A stretch of 64,000 bases of DNA from Skeletonema tropicum (taxonomy: Eukaryota > Bacillariophyta > Thalassiosirophyceae > Thalassiosirales > Thalassiosiraceae), in NCBI GenBank assembly GCA_037178625.1, contig CM074147.1, forward strand, positions 682,001 through 746,000, in the 5' to 3' direction. The notes beneath the pieces were generated by a model. The model had not been told where the DNA came from and did not search any database. It saw only the letters and a list, made by a program, of their open reading frames with translations. This document shows, in pieces, positions 1 to 10,731 of this stretch (position 1 is its first letter; each line of letters starts with the position of its first letter). Both the position numbers and the translations under genes were made by a program.

Positions 1-2
1 CG

Positions 3-599
3 GCGAATGGACCAGATGATCAGGGAGTTGTTGCATTACGTTCTATACTGCTGGCGAATGATCCAGATGTAAATGTTGGAGCTGCGATACGCAACCTTGG
101 ACGTCCAGTCGCTGGTATGTTTCCGGCCAACTCGAACGGTATGCCAACCAATGAAGAAGCAAGGGCGATTCTCCCATTGGGTCCACCTCTTTATCATGCC
201 GACTTCTTTACAGATCGGACAGATCGATTTTGTGCATCAGAATTGATTCGTGAGACTTTGTTTGAGAGCTTCAAGAAGGAAATGCCCTACTGCTGTGAGG
301 TTCGGATTGAAACGTTTGATGAATCGAAACGATATTTGGACGAAGACGACAACACTCCTAACAACAATAAGAAAAACAAGTCCATGATTCGGATTGGTGC
401 AGTAATACTTGTCGAACGTGATTCTCAAAAGGGTATCGTAGTAGGAAAGGGTGGACAAAAGATAAAAGATGTGGGTATGGATGCAAGGAAGAAGTTACAA
501 GCGTTCTTTGGTGTGAAGATCTTTTTGGATTTGAGGGTCAAGGTGGATAAGAACTGGAGGAGCAACAAAGACAAACTTAAACAGTATGGATACATGTGA
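3..599 (+). CDS. era: Era-like GTPase, C-terminal part (5' end outside window)
   Basis: The frame is open from the left edge, so this is the last 198 residues of a longer protein. The visible part covers the end of the GTPase domain and the KH RNA-binding domain. The linker 'TDRTDRFCASELIRE' matches the Era signature between the two domains (TDR..RF.A.E.IRE), and 'GKGGQKIK' is the KH-domain GxxG loop. Era GTPases bind the 3' end of small-subunit rRNA and assist ribosome assembly; in eukaryotes they act in mitochondria or plastids. The G1-G4 motifs and any targeting peptide lie outside the window, so the organelle cannot be told. An acidic, Asn-rich insert (DEDDNTPNNNKK) interrupts the KH domain before the GxxG loop, an insertion style common in this genome. 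Confidence 0.88.
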   Translation, partial: ANGPDDQGVVALRSILLANDPDVNVGAAIRNLGRPVAGMFPANSNGMPTNEEARAILPLGPPLYHADFFTDRTDRFCASELIRETLFESFKKEMPYCCEVRIETFDESKRYLDEDDNTPNNNKKNKSMIRIGAVILVERDSQKGIVVGKGGQKIKDVGMDARKKLQAFFGVKIFLDLRVKVDKNWRSNKDKLKQYGYM

Positions 600-804
600 G
601 ATTGAAGACGAGCTAAGTATGGTATGTTAATAGAAGCTAATTGATATTTTTATGCATCATTCCCTTGCGATGGATCTACTTATCTTCTTTACAACATTAA
701 GTATCAAATTATTCATATGCAACTAAACGAACTTCTTTTCGTTGCTCGATCGAAACTCACTCCAAAGAAACATGCGAACGAAGTTCCACCATGTATGTGT
801 CCAA

Positions 805-2259
805 TCAAGCATCTCCACCTCCAGCATTTTCCAACAAAGCTGCTTCAATCGACTCCATCGTCCACTTTCCAACCAAATTCAAATCATCTCTCTCACACTC
901 TCTCTTCTTCTCATCCTCCTTCCACTCCTCCTCCTCCCACTCTGCAACCTGAGCCAAATAATGAGCCACATGTGCATGCAAACACTTGACACAATCAAAT
1001 CGTCCCTTCTTCAAACTAATTCCCGCAACACCCCGTCGTTCATCCAATGCATTCTCCCATCCTCTCTGTCGAACACTGTCCTTATCTTGTGGAGTTAGTA
1101 ACTCCCATCGTGATTTACCATAGGATTTATGTGACCGTTCCATCTGATCTAGGTAGGATTGAGACGAACGGAGACGTGCCTCCATGGTTGGAACATTATT
1201 GTCTTTGGACAATTCCATTTGAGAGATTAGGATGCGGAGTTTGGGGGAGGTTAGCCAGTACATTGTTGGGAAGGGTTCGACAATGTGCTGTTTCTTCTTC
1301 TTTGTGGATTCATCATCATCATCATTATCAGCATTAGTATTGTCATCATTGTTGTTATCATCATCATCTTGTGGTGCGTCAATCCTAGTAGTATCAGCGG
1401 CTTGTTCTTCCGATACAGGTGATTCAATAAACCAACGTCGTTCTTTTTTCGTCTTCATCTTTTCCTTCTGTTTATTGGTTTCGTCATTCTTCTCGTTATC
1501 ATCATCATCATGGGCTGTTTTGTCATCATCATCATCATCATTGCGTTGTTGTTTCTTGACACGTTCTGCACCCCGACGCCTAGCCTTGAATTTTCTCCCA
1601 TCTGTCGTTCCACCACGATATGTTTCACGAATTGCCATTGGATATAACTTTACTACAGCTGGTGGTGGTAGTGGTAGTGATGATGAATCAGAATCTTCGT
1701 TATTACCTGATGTTTCAGTAGAAGAAGATGATGGAAACACTTCTTGTAGCGATGTTCGTGCAGCGACACAGATTGCATTGCCCGGTACAAACCCCAATTG
1801 TGCTTTGAGTTGGTAGTCATCTTTTGGATCTAGTGATGTTCCTTCATTTTCATTTATAGGAGGAGGATGTTGTTGCTCTTGATTACAACATGATGTCACA
1901 TTATCATCATCATCAGTATTGATGTTGGATGCGTTATGTTGTCGTTTCAACCACTGCTCTCGACGTCTCAACTTGACACCTTCTAATGTATATCCTCGAT
2001 CCGATGGCACCACTGACGATTCAGCAGTTTGATTCGTTACTCCGCCATCATCATGAGCGGTAGTAGTAGTTGTTTGTCCTCCTCCTCCACCACCACCGGA
2101 TGCTTCGAGTAAAATGGAGCGTGCCTTGTGCTTCCTCCTGCGAGAACTGCGACCAGGTCGATTCTTCCTTCGTTTTGGTTCTTCGTCTTCTGCTGGTGGT
2201 GGTGACTTCTTTGGATCTTTGTTCATGGTTGACTTGTGCGCTATTATTGGCTTGCCCAT
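805..2259 (-). CDS. DUF501-family protein with long low-complexity inserts
   Basis: The 484-residue protein starts at ATG 2259; the frame stays open upstream to 2505, but that stretch is not protein-like. Conserved blocks match the bacterial DUF501 family: 'LGFVPGNAICVAARTS', a Pro-rich entry 'PPAVVKLYPM', 'EPFPTMYWLTSPKLRILIS', and a C-terminal Cys/His block 'CVKCLHAHVAHYLA'. The spacing is far longer than in bacteria because of Asp/Asn/Lys-rich inserts between the second and third blocks. The N-terminus is basic (KRRKNRPGRSSRRRKHK), which could be a nuclear or nucleolar signal. The molecular function of DUF501 is not established. The gene converges on the Era gene and is divergent from the C2-domain gene at 2747. 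An alternative start is ATG 2226. Confidence 0.72.
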   Translation of the reverse strand: MGKPIIAHKSTMNKDPKKSPPPAEDEEPKRRKNRPGRSSRRRKHKARSILLEASGGGGGGGQTTTTTAHDDGGVTNQTAESSVVPSDRGYTLEGVKLRRREQWLKRQHNASNINTDDDDNVTSCCNQEQQHPPPINENEGTSLDPKDDYQLKAQLGFVPGNAICVAARTSLQEVFPSSSSTETSGNNEDSDSSSLPLPPPAVVKLYPMAIRETYRGGTTDGRKFKARRRGAERVKKQQRNDDDDDDKTAHDDDDNEKNDETNKQKEKMKTKKERRWFIESPVSEEQAADTTRIDAPQDDDDNNNDDNTNADNDDDDESTKKKKQHIVEPFPTMYWLTSPKLRILISQMELSKDNNVPTMEARLRSSQSYLDQMERSHKSYGKSRWELLTPQDKDSVRQRGWENALDERRGVAGISLKKGRFDCVKCLHAHVAHYLAQVAEWEEEEWKEDEKKRECERDDLNLVGKWTMESIEAALLENAGGGDA

Positions 2260-2746
2260 TACATACAAGAGGGATAGACATTCATCAACCTCCACATCCA
2301 GTGAATGGACGGTGTGAAAGTGATATAAGAAAAGATGATGAGATAAGTTGAGGGTTGATAAAAGTCGCACAGTCGCTGTGAGGAGTACCGAAATCGGTAA
2401 AATGAGGCTGGTAAGGCCCGTTTTAGGGTCAACATTGTTAGGTATGAGAAAGCGTTCCAAAGAGACGACGACGAACGACGACGAGAGCCGCCAAGCAAGA
2501 AGCAAGAACCATGCGATGACGAAGAGCTCAGCTCGGCATAATAGTGAAATCAGCCCAGTAACTTCTAAAGCAACCTGATTCGGTACTACGATATCGTTTC
2601 ATCCGCCTCGGCTAGAGTGTACCAGTGCAGCTCTCTAGAAAGAGGAGCTTCTTCAAAAAGAAAAACAAGACAAAGCAAACGGCAAGACTTTATGTTGCTG
2701 TGCTCCTCCTCCTTCGATCGAACAATAATCAATACACACAAGAAAG

Positions 2747-5170
2747 ATGTCCTTTGAATCCTCACACAGTGACTCCAGTCCAAACAACAACAGTACTATC
2801 AACAACAACACTCGCAAAAAACGAATCCATCCCGATCCAATCCGCGCTCCACCCCGCCTCTCCACCACCACCAACCGACAAATTCAAAGTCACTCCTCCA
2901 AACTCATCGGGTATGGTCCTCACTCGTCCTACCGTCACTTACATCATCAATCCAATGGGATCATTGGGACATTTCACATCCGATTAATTGAGGGGAAGAA
3001 TTTACACCGACGGCATTGGAGTGCACTGAGTTTAGGCCCCGTGAAGCATTTGGGATTGAGTCGAGCTCATGGGGAGGTTAGTTCGTTTGCATCGTTGAGG
3101 TTGGCGTTTTGGAAGCATTATAATGGGGGTGCAAAGAATGATGCTGCTGTTGCGAATGTTGTGAATCAGAATGAACAACAACAACAACATCAGCTTGATG
3201 ACAGTAGTAGGATGAAACAATCGCCAGTACTATCATCTACTGCAGCACATGATAATGAATCATCAGTGTCAATGACAGCAATTGCGTCAAAAAATAATGA
3301 AGATGCACAAGCAATACGATCATCATCTGCTTCGTCGAGCACAGATTTTTTACCCAATCTTCCACCGCCTCCACCACCAATACGACTACTACAGACACAA
3401 CGCCACTCACACCATTTGATCATCAGGGGTCACTTCGTAGTTCAACTGCATCAGCAGTTGTACGGTCTCCATTTGTATCATCATATGCTCAGAAACAACA
3501 ACCACCACCACCACCTACTAATACACGACAATCACAGCAAGAACATCAAATAACTCCGCCTCCACCACCACCACAGCAACAGCAGAGGAGTACACCACGA
3601 ATCAAAAACTTTGCAACAACCCCTCCAATAAGGAATCCTACTACCAAATCTGGAACAGGAGGAGTTGATAACACCTCCTCCTTTCCTCATCCATTCCCAC
3701 CAACTGTTGTACCATCTAACAACAACAACAACAACAACAAAGAACAATTTTTTCAATGCGACAACATCACCACATCATTATGCCAAGGAGGTATTCAAAT
3801 CAAGCACTGTACCAAATGATTGTAATCCAGTATGGGGTAGTGATGATACTACCAACAATCACAATTCCAATGATAACAACAACCACAACAACCAAAGCAG
3901 CAGTAGTAACTTTCACATACCCCTCCACAAAGATGATTTACTCCCCACACTCCAAACTGACGGTGGTCAAATTACACTTGACATACGTCTCGATGAAGAA
4001 ATGGCACCTACCGAATCCTTATTAGTCGGGGGAGCACTCGGTAGTGCAGTCAATGTAGCATCAGTCGCAACGTCCATGGTAGGGATGGGCAAACAAACAC
4101 GAGACGTATCCAATATGGGACGGGAATTGTTGGGTTTGGGAAGTGATCGGTTGATTGGACGGGGTGTTGTGGATTTGATGCCATTGTTGGTTGGTTTGTG
4201 GAAGGAGGATTGGGAGGATGTGTCTTGTAGTAGTACGATGACAGATCATCATCATCATCATCGTAATGAAAAGGAGGAGGAGGAGGAGGATGATGCAACG
4301 TTAGATGTGTTTGGTAGGATACCACATACTAATATGAGAAGACGAGCGGAACGGATGGGAATGTTGGATGTATGGGTACCATTGCATCATCCTTCGGATG
4401 CAAAGAAGAATAATGAGTTGTCGTCGACAACAACAAAAAAAGACGGAAAAGAAGCTTCTTCTTCTTCCGCTGGGAAAGTTCATCTTTTGATTTCGTATGA
4501 GCCAAATGGCATGTCACCCAAACGAGATGATGTTGTTGCATTGGAATCGTTTGCTCGACGTCCGTTTGATCAAGTCAATAGTGGTGGTGGCAATGGGTCT
4601 GGAAGAAACGACAACTTTGATACCATTTCATCATCATCATCCACTTTATTGGGCAATGCCATCAATCCAATCCTTCCAACCCTATCGCCCTTCCTTGTCA
4701 TTGATATGAAAGGATCCTACCTACTACTGGAATATGCAACCTCACGCACGGTAACATCAGTCGATCGACTAGGTAACATTAAATCATCACGGTGGGAACG
4801 CACTCACCGTGTCCGCATCCATCGCAATTCCATCTTTGTCATTGAACGACGAACCCTCCTCGATGTGGCCGGGAACATTGCTCGACTACCTGGAGACATT
4901 GTCCTATCTACCACAGTCGGACAGGAAATTGCCGAGGCTTCCGCACCAGTTGTGGCGGGGGCGTTGAGCCTAATGGCACCGGCATTTCAGAGTGCCAAGT
5001 TATTAATGGGTGCGGGTAGTTTGGGTGTGAAGGCGAGTCTTGCGGGTGCCAAGGCAGCCACGGGTGCTGTAGTGTCGGTGAGTCAGCAGAAGGCAATGGA
5101 ACGGAGAGAGGGTGTGTATCATGTGGAGGAGAGAGAAGGTGCGGATAGTGGTGTTTATCGATTTGGATGA
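2747..5170 (+). CDS. C2-domain protein, reading frame broken twice
   Basis: The start ATG at 2747 opens a Ser/Asn-rich leader and then a C2-like first strand, 'GTFHIRLIEGKNL'. The C2 fold resumes near 3780 with 'VPNDCNPVWGSDD' and 'GGQITLDIRLDEE', typical of Ca2+/phospholipid-binding C2 domains split by a long Pro/Gln/Asn-rich insert. The second half contains 'RPFDQVN', a probable second membrane-associated domain and a hydrophobic Ala/Gly-rich tail (about 4870-5085) that could contact lipid. The starting frame hits a stop at 3551. Between about 3350 and 3750 the protein-like frame is shifted by one, and it returns after 3750. Both switch points fall on runs of six T (3346-3351 and 3748-3753), consistent with two compensating homopolymer errors. 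An intron with a length divisible by three is the alternative. Function beyond lipid binding is unknown. Confidence 0.66.
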
Positions 5171-5308
5171 TTATATATGCCTAGAGATCAAGATGGTGGG
5201 TACATCCTTTTGAGGAAATGTCTACTCTCTTTATGCCTACTTATTGGATCCTAAAGTCAAATGCTATTTGTGGTTAGGCTCTAGATTGAAGTATCATTTT
5301 GTAGCTTG

Positions 5309-7168
5309 TCAATTCCATGATCTGTGTCTATGCAGGTGAATATGATAACCATATTCATTCAAGTCTCGCTCTTGTTGCAATGTGTGTCTATGATGGTGAT
5401 GGTGGTGGCCATGACTATGATCGTGACCATGATCATCCTCATGATGGTGATGAAGATGCATGTGATACAAACACAGAAACAGTCCAAAACAGACACCTCC
5501 AAATGATACCGCACTTGCCGACACACCAACTTGCCATCCAAACTGAGAAGGTTTCGGTAATGCAATGCTAAGGACGTACATACCCATCTCGCATAGAGAA
5601 CACAGTGCGCCTTCCACGGAACCAACAGCGTTACGGTAGCGTTCATCGACGATGTATTGTTCAATTTCGAGTAATCCGACATCGAACGAGTAGAGTCCTG
5701 CACGGGATACGACAATTGCTCCAAGGAAGAGATATAATGGCCATGAAGTTGATGATGATATCGAAGTTGTATCACACAGCTTATACGCAGCTGCCGCAAC
5801 TAGGATGGAAACAACCTCGAGAAGCAAGAATGACAAGCTTAACACTCTCAATCGCTCAATTGACTTTACCAATGTAGATTGTTCTGAGGCAAGTTGTTCA
5901 CCTCCATCATTTGGATCATTCTTGCGAAGAAGTGAAAAGCAAGTGATGCCAATAACACCGGACATAGCACCAATGGCTCTGAATACACCAATAGATTTTG
6001 GAGACAGTCCGATGGTTATTAGATATGATGTAAGCACCACGCCAGATGGGCTCAATGCTGTCAGGTATAATGATGCCAATGATATTGTCAGCAATGGTAA
6101 TCCTGATGGATGATTAATCCACACTATGTAAGGGTTGCGATCTTCCTTCGTTCCGTCATCGTTTCTTACAGTGCTCTTCTCTAGTGGCTCATCTGGTTGT
6201 TGCTCACATGAATCAGATATGCCTCCTCTAACTAACTGCAATGCAGAACACGACAGATATACCTTTCGTAACAGATAAATCTCCGGCACAAAGGAAACAA
6301 CATTTACAAGTGCGATTACAACAAATCCTCTTTCCATGGAATTATCTTCGAATGCAAGAACTTCTAGTATCCAGCCTGCTAACACAGGTCCAAACATTGC
6401 AGCGAGTAGATCAATATTGGTCATTGTTGTGTTGATGAAACTCAGTGTGATTGGGTTGGGCATAATGTCTACAAATGATACTATTGATGACTTCTTCTTC
6501 TTCGTTTTCTCTGTCATTTTTTGTGCGACGATTGGATCGTCACTATCAGTTGTGATTGCTGTGTCATCAAATACTATTGGTAACCATTCCTTTTTCACAG
6601 CAACCGAAGCTAATTGTGCACCCAGTGCTTCAATGACTCCAGCAGTAATCACCAAGACGAATGAAAGGAAACGTATCACCGAAGCATTACTGCTGTCATC
6701 AACATCATCGATCTTGAGTTGTTGTGTCGTTTCATCAGCTGTGCTAAAATTGAATAATATCAGCGCTCCCACAGAAATCAAACACCCCGCAGCCTGCATC
6801 GATGTCCCTATCCAAACAGTACTCATTCTATCACATTCATCTGCCAGTTTCCCTAGCCATGGTGAAACTATCGTTCGAAATAACCCACTTGTCAAACCTA
6901 GTGATGCAGGTGCCGCAAGACTTCCTGGACTCCATTCAAGTAGAAGAAGCGGTGTGGCGAATTCCCACGATCTGGATCCGAATCGGCTTAAAGTTGTAGA
7001 TAGTAATATATCAAATGCATGATCTCGTGTGCTGGTCGTTGGTGTTGATGATGTTGATGTATTCTTGTTTGATGTTAGGCTTGATGTTGATGCAGTGGTG
7101 ATGAGAAGATGTGTCCCTTCGTCTGTGGCAGCATCTGGAACGTCATCGTGAAGGTTGGGAGTCGTCAT
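5309..7168 (-). CDS. Ferroportin-like (SLC40) metal exporter
   Basis: The 619-residue membrane protein has about ten to twelve hydrophobic segments. The N-terminal block 'LSRFGSRSWEFATPLLLLEW' matches the ferroportin signature (S..GDR.W.FA..L.L.E), and 'NPITLSFINTTMTNIDLLA' followed by 'GPVLAGWI' matches the family's fourth-helix region. Ferroportins export Fe2+ and related metals from the cytosol or from organelles; in algae the membrane varies. The central loop is long and charged. The C-terminal tail is strikingly His-rich (HLHHHHEDDHGHDHSHGHHHHHH), a likely metal-binding region. ATG 7168 is chosen because a short polar leader then precedes helix 1. The frame stays open to ATG 7390, which would leave only 84 bp before the divergent gene at 7475. 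Confidence 0.76.
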   Translation of the reverse strand: MTTPNLHDDVPDAATDEGTHLLITTASTSSLTSNKNTSTSSTPTTSTRDHAFDILLSTTLSRFGSRSWEFATPLLLLEWSPGSLAAPASLGLTSGLFRTIVSPWLGKLADECDRMSTVWIGTSMQAAGCLISVGALILFNFSTADETTQQLKIDDVDDSSNASVIRFLSFVLVITAGVIEALGAQLASVAVKKEWLPIVFDDTAITTDSDDPIVAQKMTEKTKKKKSSIVSFVDIMPNPITLSFINTTMTNIDLLAAMFGPVLAGWILEVLAFEDNSMERGFVVIALVNVVSFVPEIYLLRKVYLSCSALQLVRGGISDSCEQQPDEPLEKSTVRNDDGTKEDRNPYIVWINHPSGLPLLTISLASLYLTALSPSGVVLTSYLITIGLSPKSIGVFRAIGAMSGVIGITCFSLLRKNDPNDGGEQLASEQSTLVKSIERLRVLSLSFLLLEVVSILVAAAAYKLCDTTSISSSTSWPLYLFLGAIVVSRAGLYSFDVGLLEIEQYIVDERYRNAVGSVEGALCSLCEMGMYVLSIALPKPSQFGWQVGVSASAVSFGGVCFGLFLCLYHMHLHHHHEDDHGHDHSHGHHHHHHRHTLQQERDLNEYGYHIHLHRHRSWN

Positions 7169-7474
7169 TTTACAAGAGTGCTTTATGCTACGCAGCTTCG
7201 ATGGGCTCCGAGTATAAAAGTAGCCGAAGATGAAGATGGTGGGTGGGCTGCTAACTGGAGGAAACGGAATCTGTTCATGACTGACGGTATTTTTGGAGCA
7301 TAAAATCATGAAGCGCGGTTCTTTCACTACTGATTCCAACGTTATTGGTGCGTAGATTTGAAAATCTGCGTCATTCAATAAAACTCGCATGACGCCACAG
7401 TGCTATCATACCTTTATCTCTCATAACCAGCGCGAGGAGTCGGAGACAAAGGAACACCAACAAATAACAAAACA

Positions 7475-8517
7475 ATGAAGATCTCTATCATATTTGGTGC
7501 TCTATGCGGTAGCTACCAGTTATCAGCTGCAGTTGCATTTACCCAACCCATTCCAACATCTGTAACATCGGTACAAGAGTCAAAAAGAACTACATACCTC
7601 AATGAAAGAAGAAACTCACAAGATGACCTAGAGCAAGATTCATCACCATTGAACGTGGAAAGAAGACGCATTCTCTTCCAATGCGCCACGTCTCTACTCG
7701 CCGCAACAGCCACCACCACTGTCGCTCCATCATCCGCACAAGCTGCATCCGACCTATTCAAACCCAACCCACTAACCAATTCTGCCCTGGAACAATTACG
7801 AATCTGGAATCAAGATGAAGCCGATAACATCAAATACGGAGGAGAATTAGAGTCCGGCTCCGCAAAACCTGGTGCTTTTGAACAATATGTAGATTTGCTA
7901 CAGCCCATTCTGGGAGTCAGTAGCGATCTTGATACCATCCAACAATTGGTTAGTGGGAATAATGATCAGCTAACGACAAAGGAAGACTATGTGACAATGT
8001 TTGAAAAGGTGAATGAGATTCTAGCAAAGGAGATATTTGTCAAGATTCAGTTCAAGAAGGCGTTTAATGCCTTTGCAGATAATATTTACTATTCTGATCC
8101 GGATAGAGCAAACTTGTACTTGGGAGGTGGGGCTGTGCCTCAATCGACACAAACACTTGCATATCTGCTGAGAAACGATGTACTGACGAATACTGAGGAT
8201 ATGCGTGAGTTTCAGTTTGTGTATATGTATGCATGAATTTACATTTCGACTTGCTGCTCACATCAAACACTCATGTATCAACTAACCAACACGTCACACA
8301 TGTCATATGTTTTGCAGGTGCCGAAACACAGTATTTACTAAAAGAATTGAACAAGAAAAATGCAGGTGAAACCATTCTAGTAGGAGGAGACGGATTAGAC
8401 ATGGATGAAATTCGTAACTTTGCCAAAATTGCAAATGAAGGAATGGTGAAATATCTGGCGTTGGTTCCCCCAGAAGAGTTGGAGGCAGCCAAGTCTAAGT
8501 TTAACGCAAAACGATGA
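7475..8517 (+). CDS. Thylakoid-lumen protein with plastid and Tat signals, one intron
   Basis: Two exons, 7475-8204 and 8318-8517, are joined by a 113-bp GT-AG intron (GTGAGT...TTTGCAG) and give 309 residues; the joint reads 'EDMRAETQYLL'. The N-terminus has an ER-type signal ending 'AVA|FTQP', the Phe+1 motif of diatom plastid import. About residue 65 begins 'RRRILFQCATSLLAATATTT...AQA|AS', a twin-arginine lumen-targeting signal with an AxA cleavage site. The mature part (about 215 residues) is mostly helical and reminiscent of PsbQ-like four-helix lumen proteins ('NIYYSDPDRANLYLGGGAVP'), but I cannot assign it to a named photosystem subunit. Location in the thylakoid lumen is well supported by the two signals; the function is inferred only broadly as photosynthesis-related. 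Confidence 0.8.
8205..8317 (+). other. Intron of the lumen-protein gene
   Basis: The donor GTGAGT at 8205 and acceptor TTTGCAG ending at 8317 restore one continuous frame between the two halves. Without splicing the first half reads into a stop at 8234-8236. Confidence 0.85.
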
Positions 8518-8631
8518 GCGATATTAAACTAATGAAGTGCTCCTATAAGACTTAATACCATTGCGTTTCTCTCCCCCCCCATGACAATTGTTTGTCTCTC
8601 TATATATTGTTCACTTTCCAACATCACATTA

Positions 8632-9144
8632 TTAGCTCCCCCCATAAGAAACAATACGAATCATCGTACTTCGAATCAAATCCAAAATTTCATCCACCGC
8701 ACTCTCCGGAAACCGACTCAACGACGGTATCAACGCCTGTGCCTCCTCCACCATCGTATCCGTCGCCACCAAATTCATCAACGCTGCCACCTCAAACCCA
8801 TGCAATGCCATCTCCTCTCCATCCTCCTTTTCTTTCCGAAACGTCTCCAACGCGGCATGTAAATTATCCAATTCGGATGCCAATTCGTGATAATCCTTTT
8901 CGGGATTTTTCATATTGTTGAATCGCTCCACGTACTTTTGGGTATTTTTGTAGACATCGTCGAGTTCCTCGTCGCGGTTGAGGGCGCTTTGGGCGGAGAT
9001 TTTGAGGATGACGGCGACTTGGGCGTTGGAGAGGATACTTACGATTTCGGTGTCGTCAAACTCGGTGCCGAAGGATAGTTCGGCGGTGTTTTCGACCTTG
9101 GCGACGGCAGATGTGGCTGCTGCTGAGGGGGTGCTTTCGACCAT
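8632..9144 (-). CDS. RPB4: RNA polymerase II subunit RPB4
   Basis: The 170-residue protein is close to the usual RPB4 length. The C-terminal half carries the family core: 'VYKNTQKYVERFNNMKN', then 'LHGFEVAALMNLVATD' and 'EEAQALIPSLSRF', matching the HRDC-like fold of RPB4/RPC9-type subunits (F.......KY..RF...; L..FE.A.L.NL....EEAK.LIPSL). RPB4 pairs with RPB7 to form the stalk of RNA polymerase II, which works in initiation, RNA binding and mRNA export. The N-terminus is Ala/Ser-rich. A TATA-like element reading 'ctatata' on the minus strand lies at about 9256-9263, some 115 bp upstream, and the 9267 transposon is inserted right beside it. Confidence 0.87.
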   Translation of the reverse strand: MVESTPSAAATSAVAKVENTAELSFGTEFDDTEIVSILSNAQVAVILKISAQSALNRDEELDDVYKNTQKYVERFNNMKNPEKDYHELASELDNLHAALETFRKEKEDGEEMALHGFEVAALMNLVATDTMVEEAQALIPSLSRFPESAVDEILDLIRSTMIRIVSYGGS

Positions 9145-9255
9145 TGTGGCTTTGGATAGAATCGTGACTTTATTTATTGATGCTACTACTTCTTATTGTA
9201 TGCTATCAAATTTACTTCATGACCTTCATGGTGTTAATTTTGAGTTTGAGGAGGG

Positions 9256-9263
9256 TATATAGA
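9256..9263 (-). promoter_or_regulatory. TATA-like element of RPB4
   Basis: The motif 'tatata' lies upstream of the RPB4 start and immediately before the left end of the 9267-11306 element. A similar 'tatatata' lies just past the right end (11310-11317), so the element split or duplicated the promoter region. Confidence 0.35.
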
Positions 9264-9266
9264 GCA

Positions 9267-9823
9267 GGAAGATCCCCGAATTTCGTACATACGTATGTAT
9301 GTACGTATGTGTAGGTACCTACTACTTACGTAGGTACATACTACTTACGTACCTACGTACATACATACGAAAAAGGGGGCCCCCAAAAATAAGCGCCCCC
9401 CAAATGCCACAGTTTGCCGCAACTCAACGCAACTCACCACAGCTCACCACAAACTCACCACAGTTCACCACAGTTCACCACAACAACAGCTCGGCCGGCA
9501 GTAACAATACTACTATGAATCAACGATGACCAATTACCCTATTGGACAAGCAAACCACTCTTTTTTATCCTCGCCGAATCAATTTCTGTCAGTTGGTCAT
9601 GGAAGCAGCAGATATAACGCTTCGTGGAACAGCATATAATAACGAACAGCGGGGGGCGAAAATTGCCGGAACAGAGTAATGAGAGCAACTACATCTACTG
9701 ACATCGCCTTTAGGAGAAACGAAGTGGGTGCGTGTGGGGAAAAAATCAACGAGTTGTGCTGCTACCGGGCTGGTTGCATTGGCTCGTGGAGGTGACCACA
9801 GAAACAACAACGTGCGTAAAATA
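9267..9823 (+). repeat. Left terminal inverted repeat of the 9267 element
   Basis: This arm is the reverse complement of 10732-11306. It contains the TACGTA-rich block (about 9285-9370), a GGGGGCCCCC palindrome, and a CTCACCACA minirepeat (about 9430-9485). Confidence 0.85.
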
Positions 9824-10731
9824 AGTGCAACTGAAATTGGCCGATGCAACTGATTTTGTCGAATAATGCCTTAGGTACTCATCGTTTCACCATTTGATGC
9901 CACCACGGCGCAGCAATCGATACTTTATATCCATAAGGAGGAACCAGTGTCTTGGTTTCCGCTTCTACGCTCCATTACGTCGTACGGAACATCGTTAACA
10001 CTTCGACAACAAATTATTTTTACATCAACGATCAACGCTATTGTGCAGTAAAGAGAGGGGCAATAAACCATTTCCGACGGCAACCAACCCTGTCCCTCGA
10101 CTCCAATACGATTATAGACGACGACTTGGCCATCTGGAACGGAAGGAAAGGCAGTAAGACGTCGCCTACGCCGTAAGAAATATACATAATTATTCGTTTC
10201 CGTCGAACGCAACAATCAACTGTAATGAACGAAAAATAGCGTGTATATCTATGAAAGAAGTATTCAGGTATCATTGTTATGATAGTATACATCCGTGTGA
10301 GGGATATTAAAATGTATGTTGAGGGTAACAACATCTATTCATCAAACATGTTTAATTTTTACATAAAATACCCTACCAACAAGTAGTAACATGGTACATC
10401 TGATATTTAACTCAAACATGATGACCACCAACATACAGAAGTCTTCTGTTGCAGTTATATAATCGTGTGGTTCATAATTTACCACTCAATTGCATCTAGT
10501 GTCTCTTCACAAAGTTGATTATTGCATGTACTCTGGGAATGAAAATAGATAGCCTCTCACTGATAAAATATTCTTGATTGTGTCTTAGGTGATGTTTGTG
10601 AACACTCCAAGTATTAGAAGACACCTCCCCCCATGTGGCATGTGTCGATTGGATGCGAGGAAACCATTTCCTTATTTGTGTATTACCACGAAAACGTCCA
10701 TGGGAGATCTGAAGGGAGGGAAAAGTTGCCC

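Noticed and set aside
1232..1816. 194-residue plus-strand Ser-rich frame
   Set aside because: Shadow of the Asp-rich low-complexity region of the minus-strand DUF501 gene.
6336..7022. 228-residue plus-strand frame
   Set aside because: Antisense to the ferroportin-like gene, which has a clear family match.
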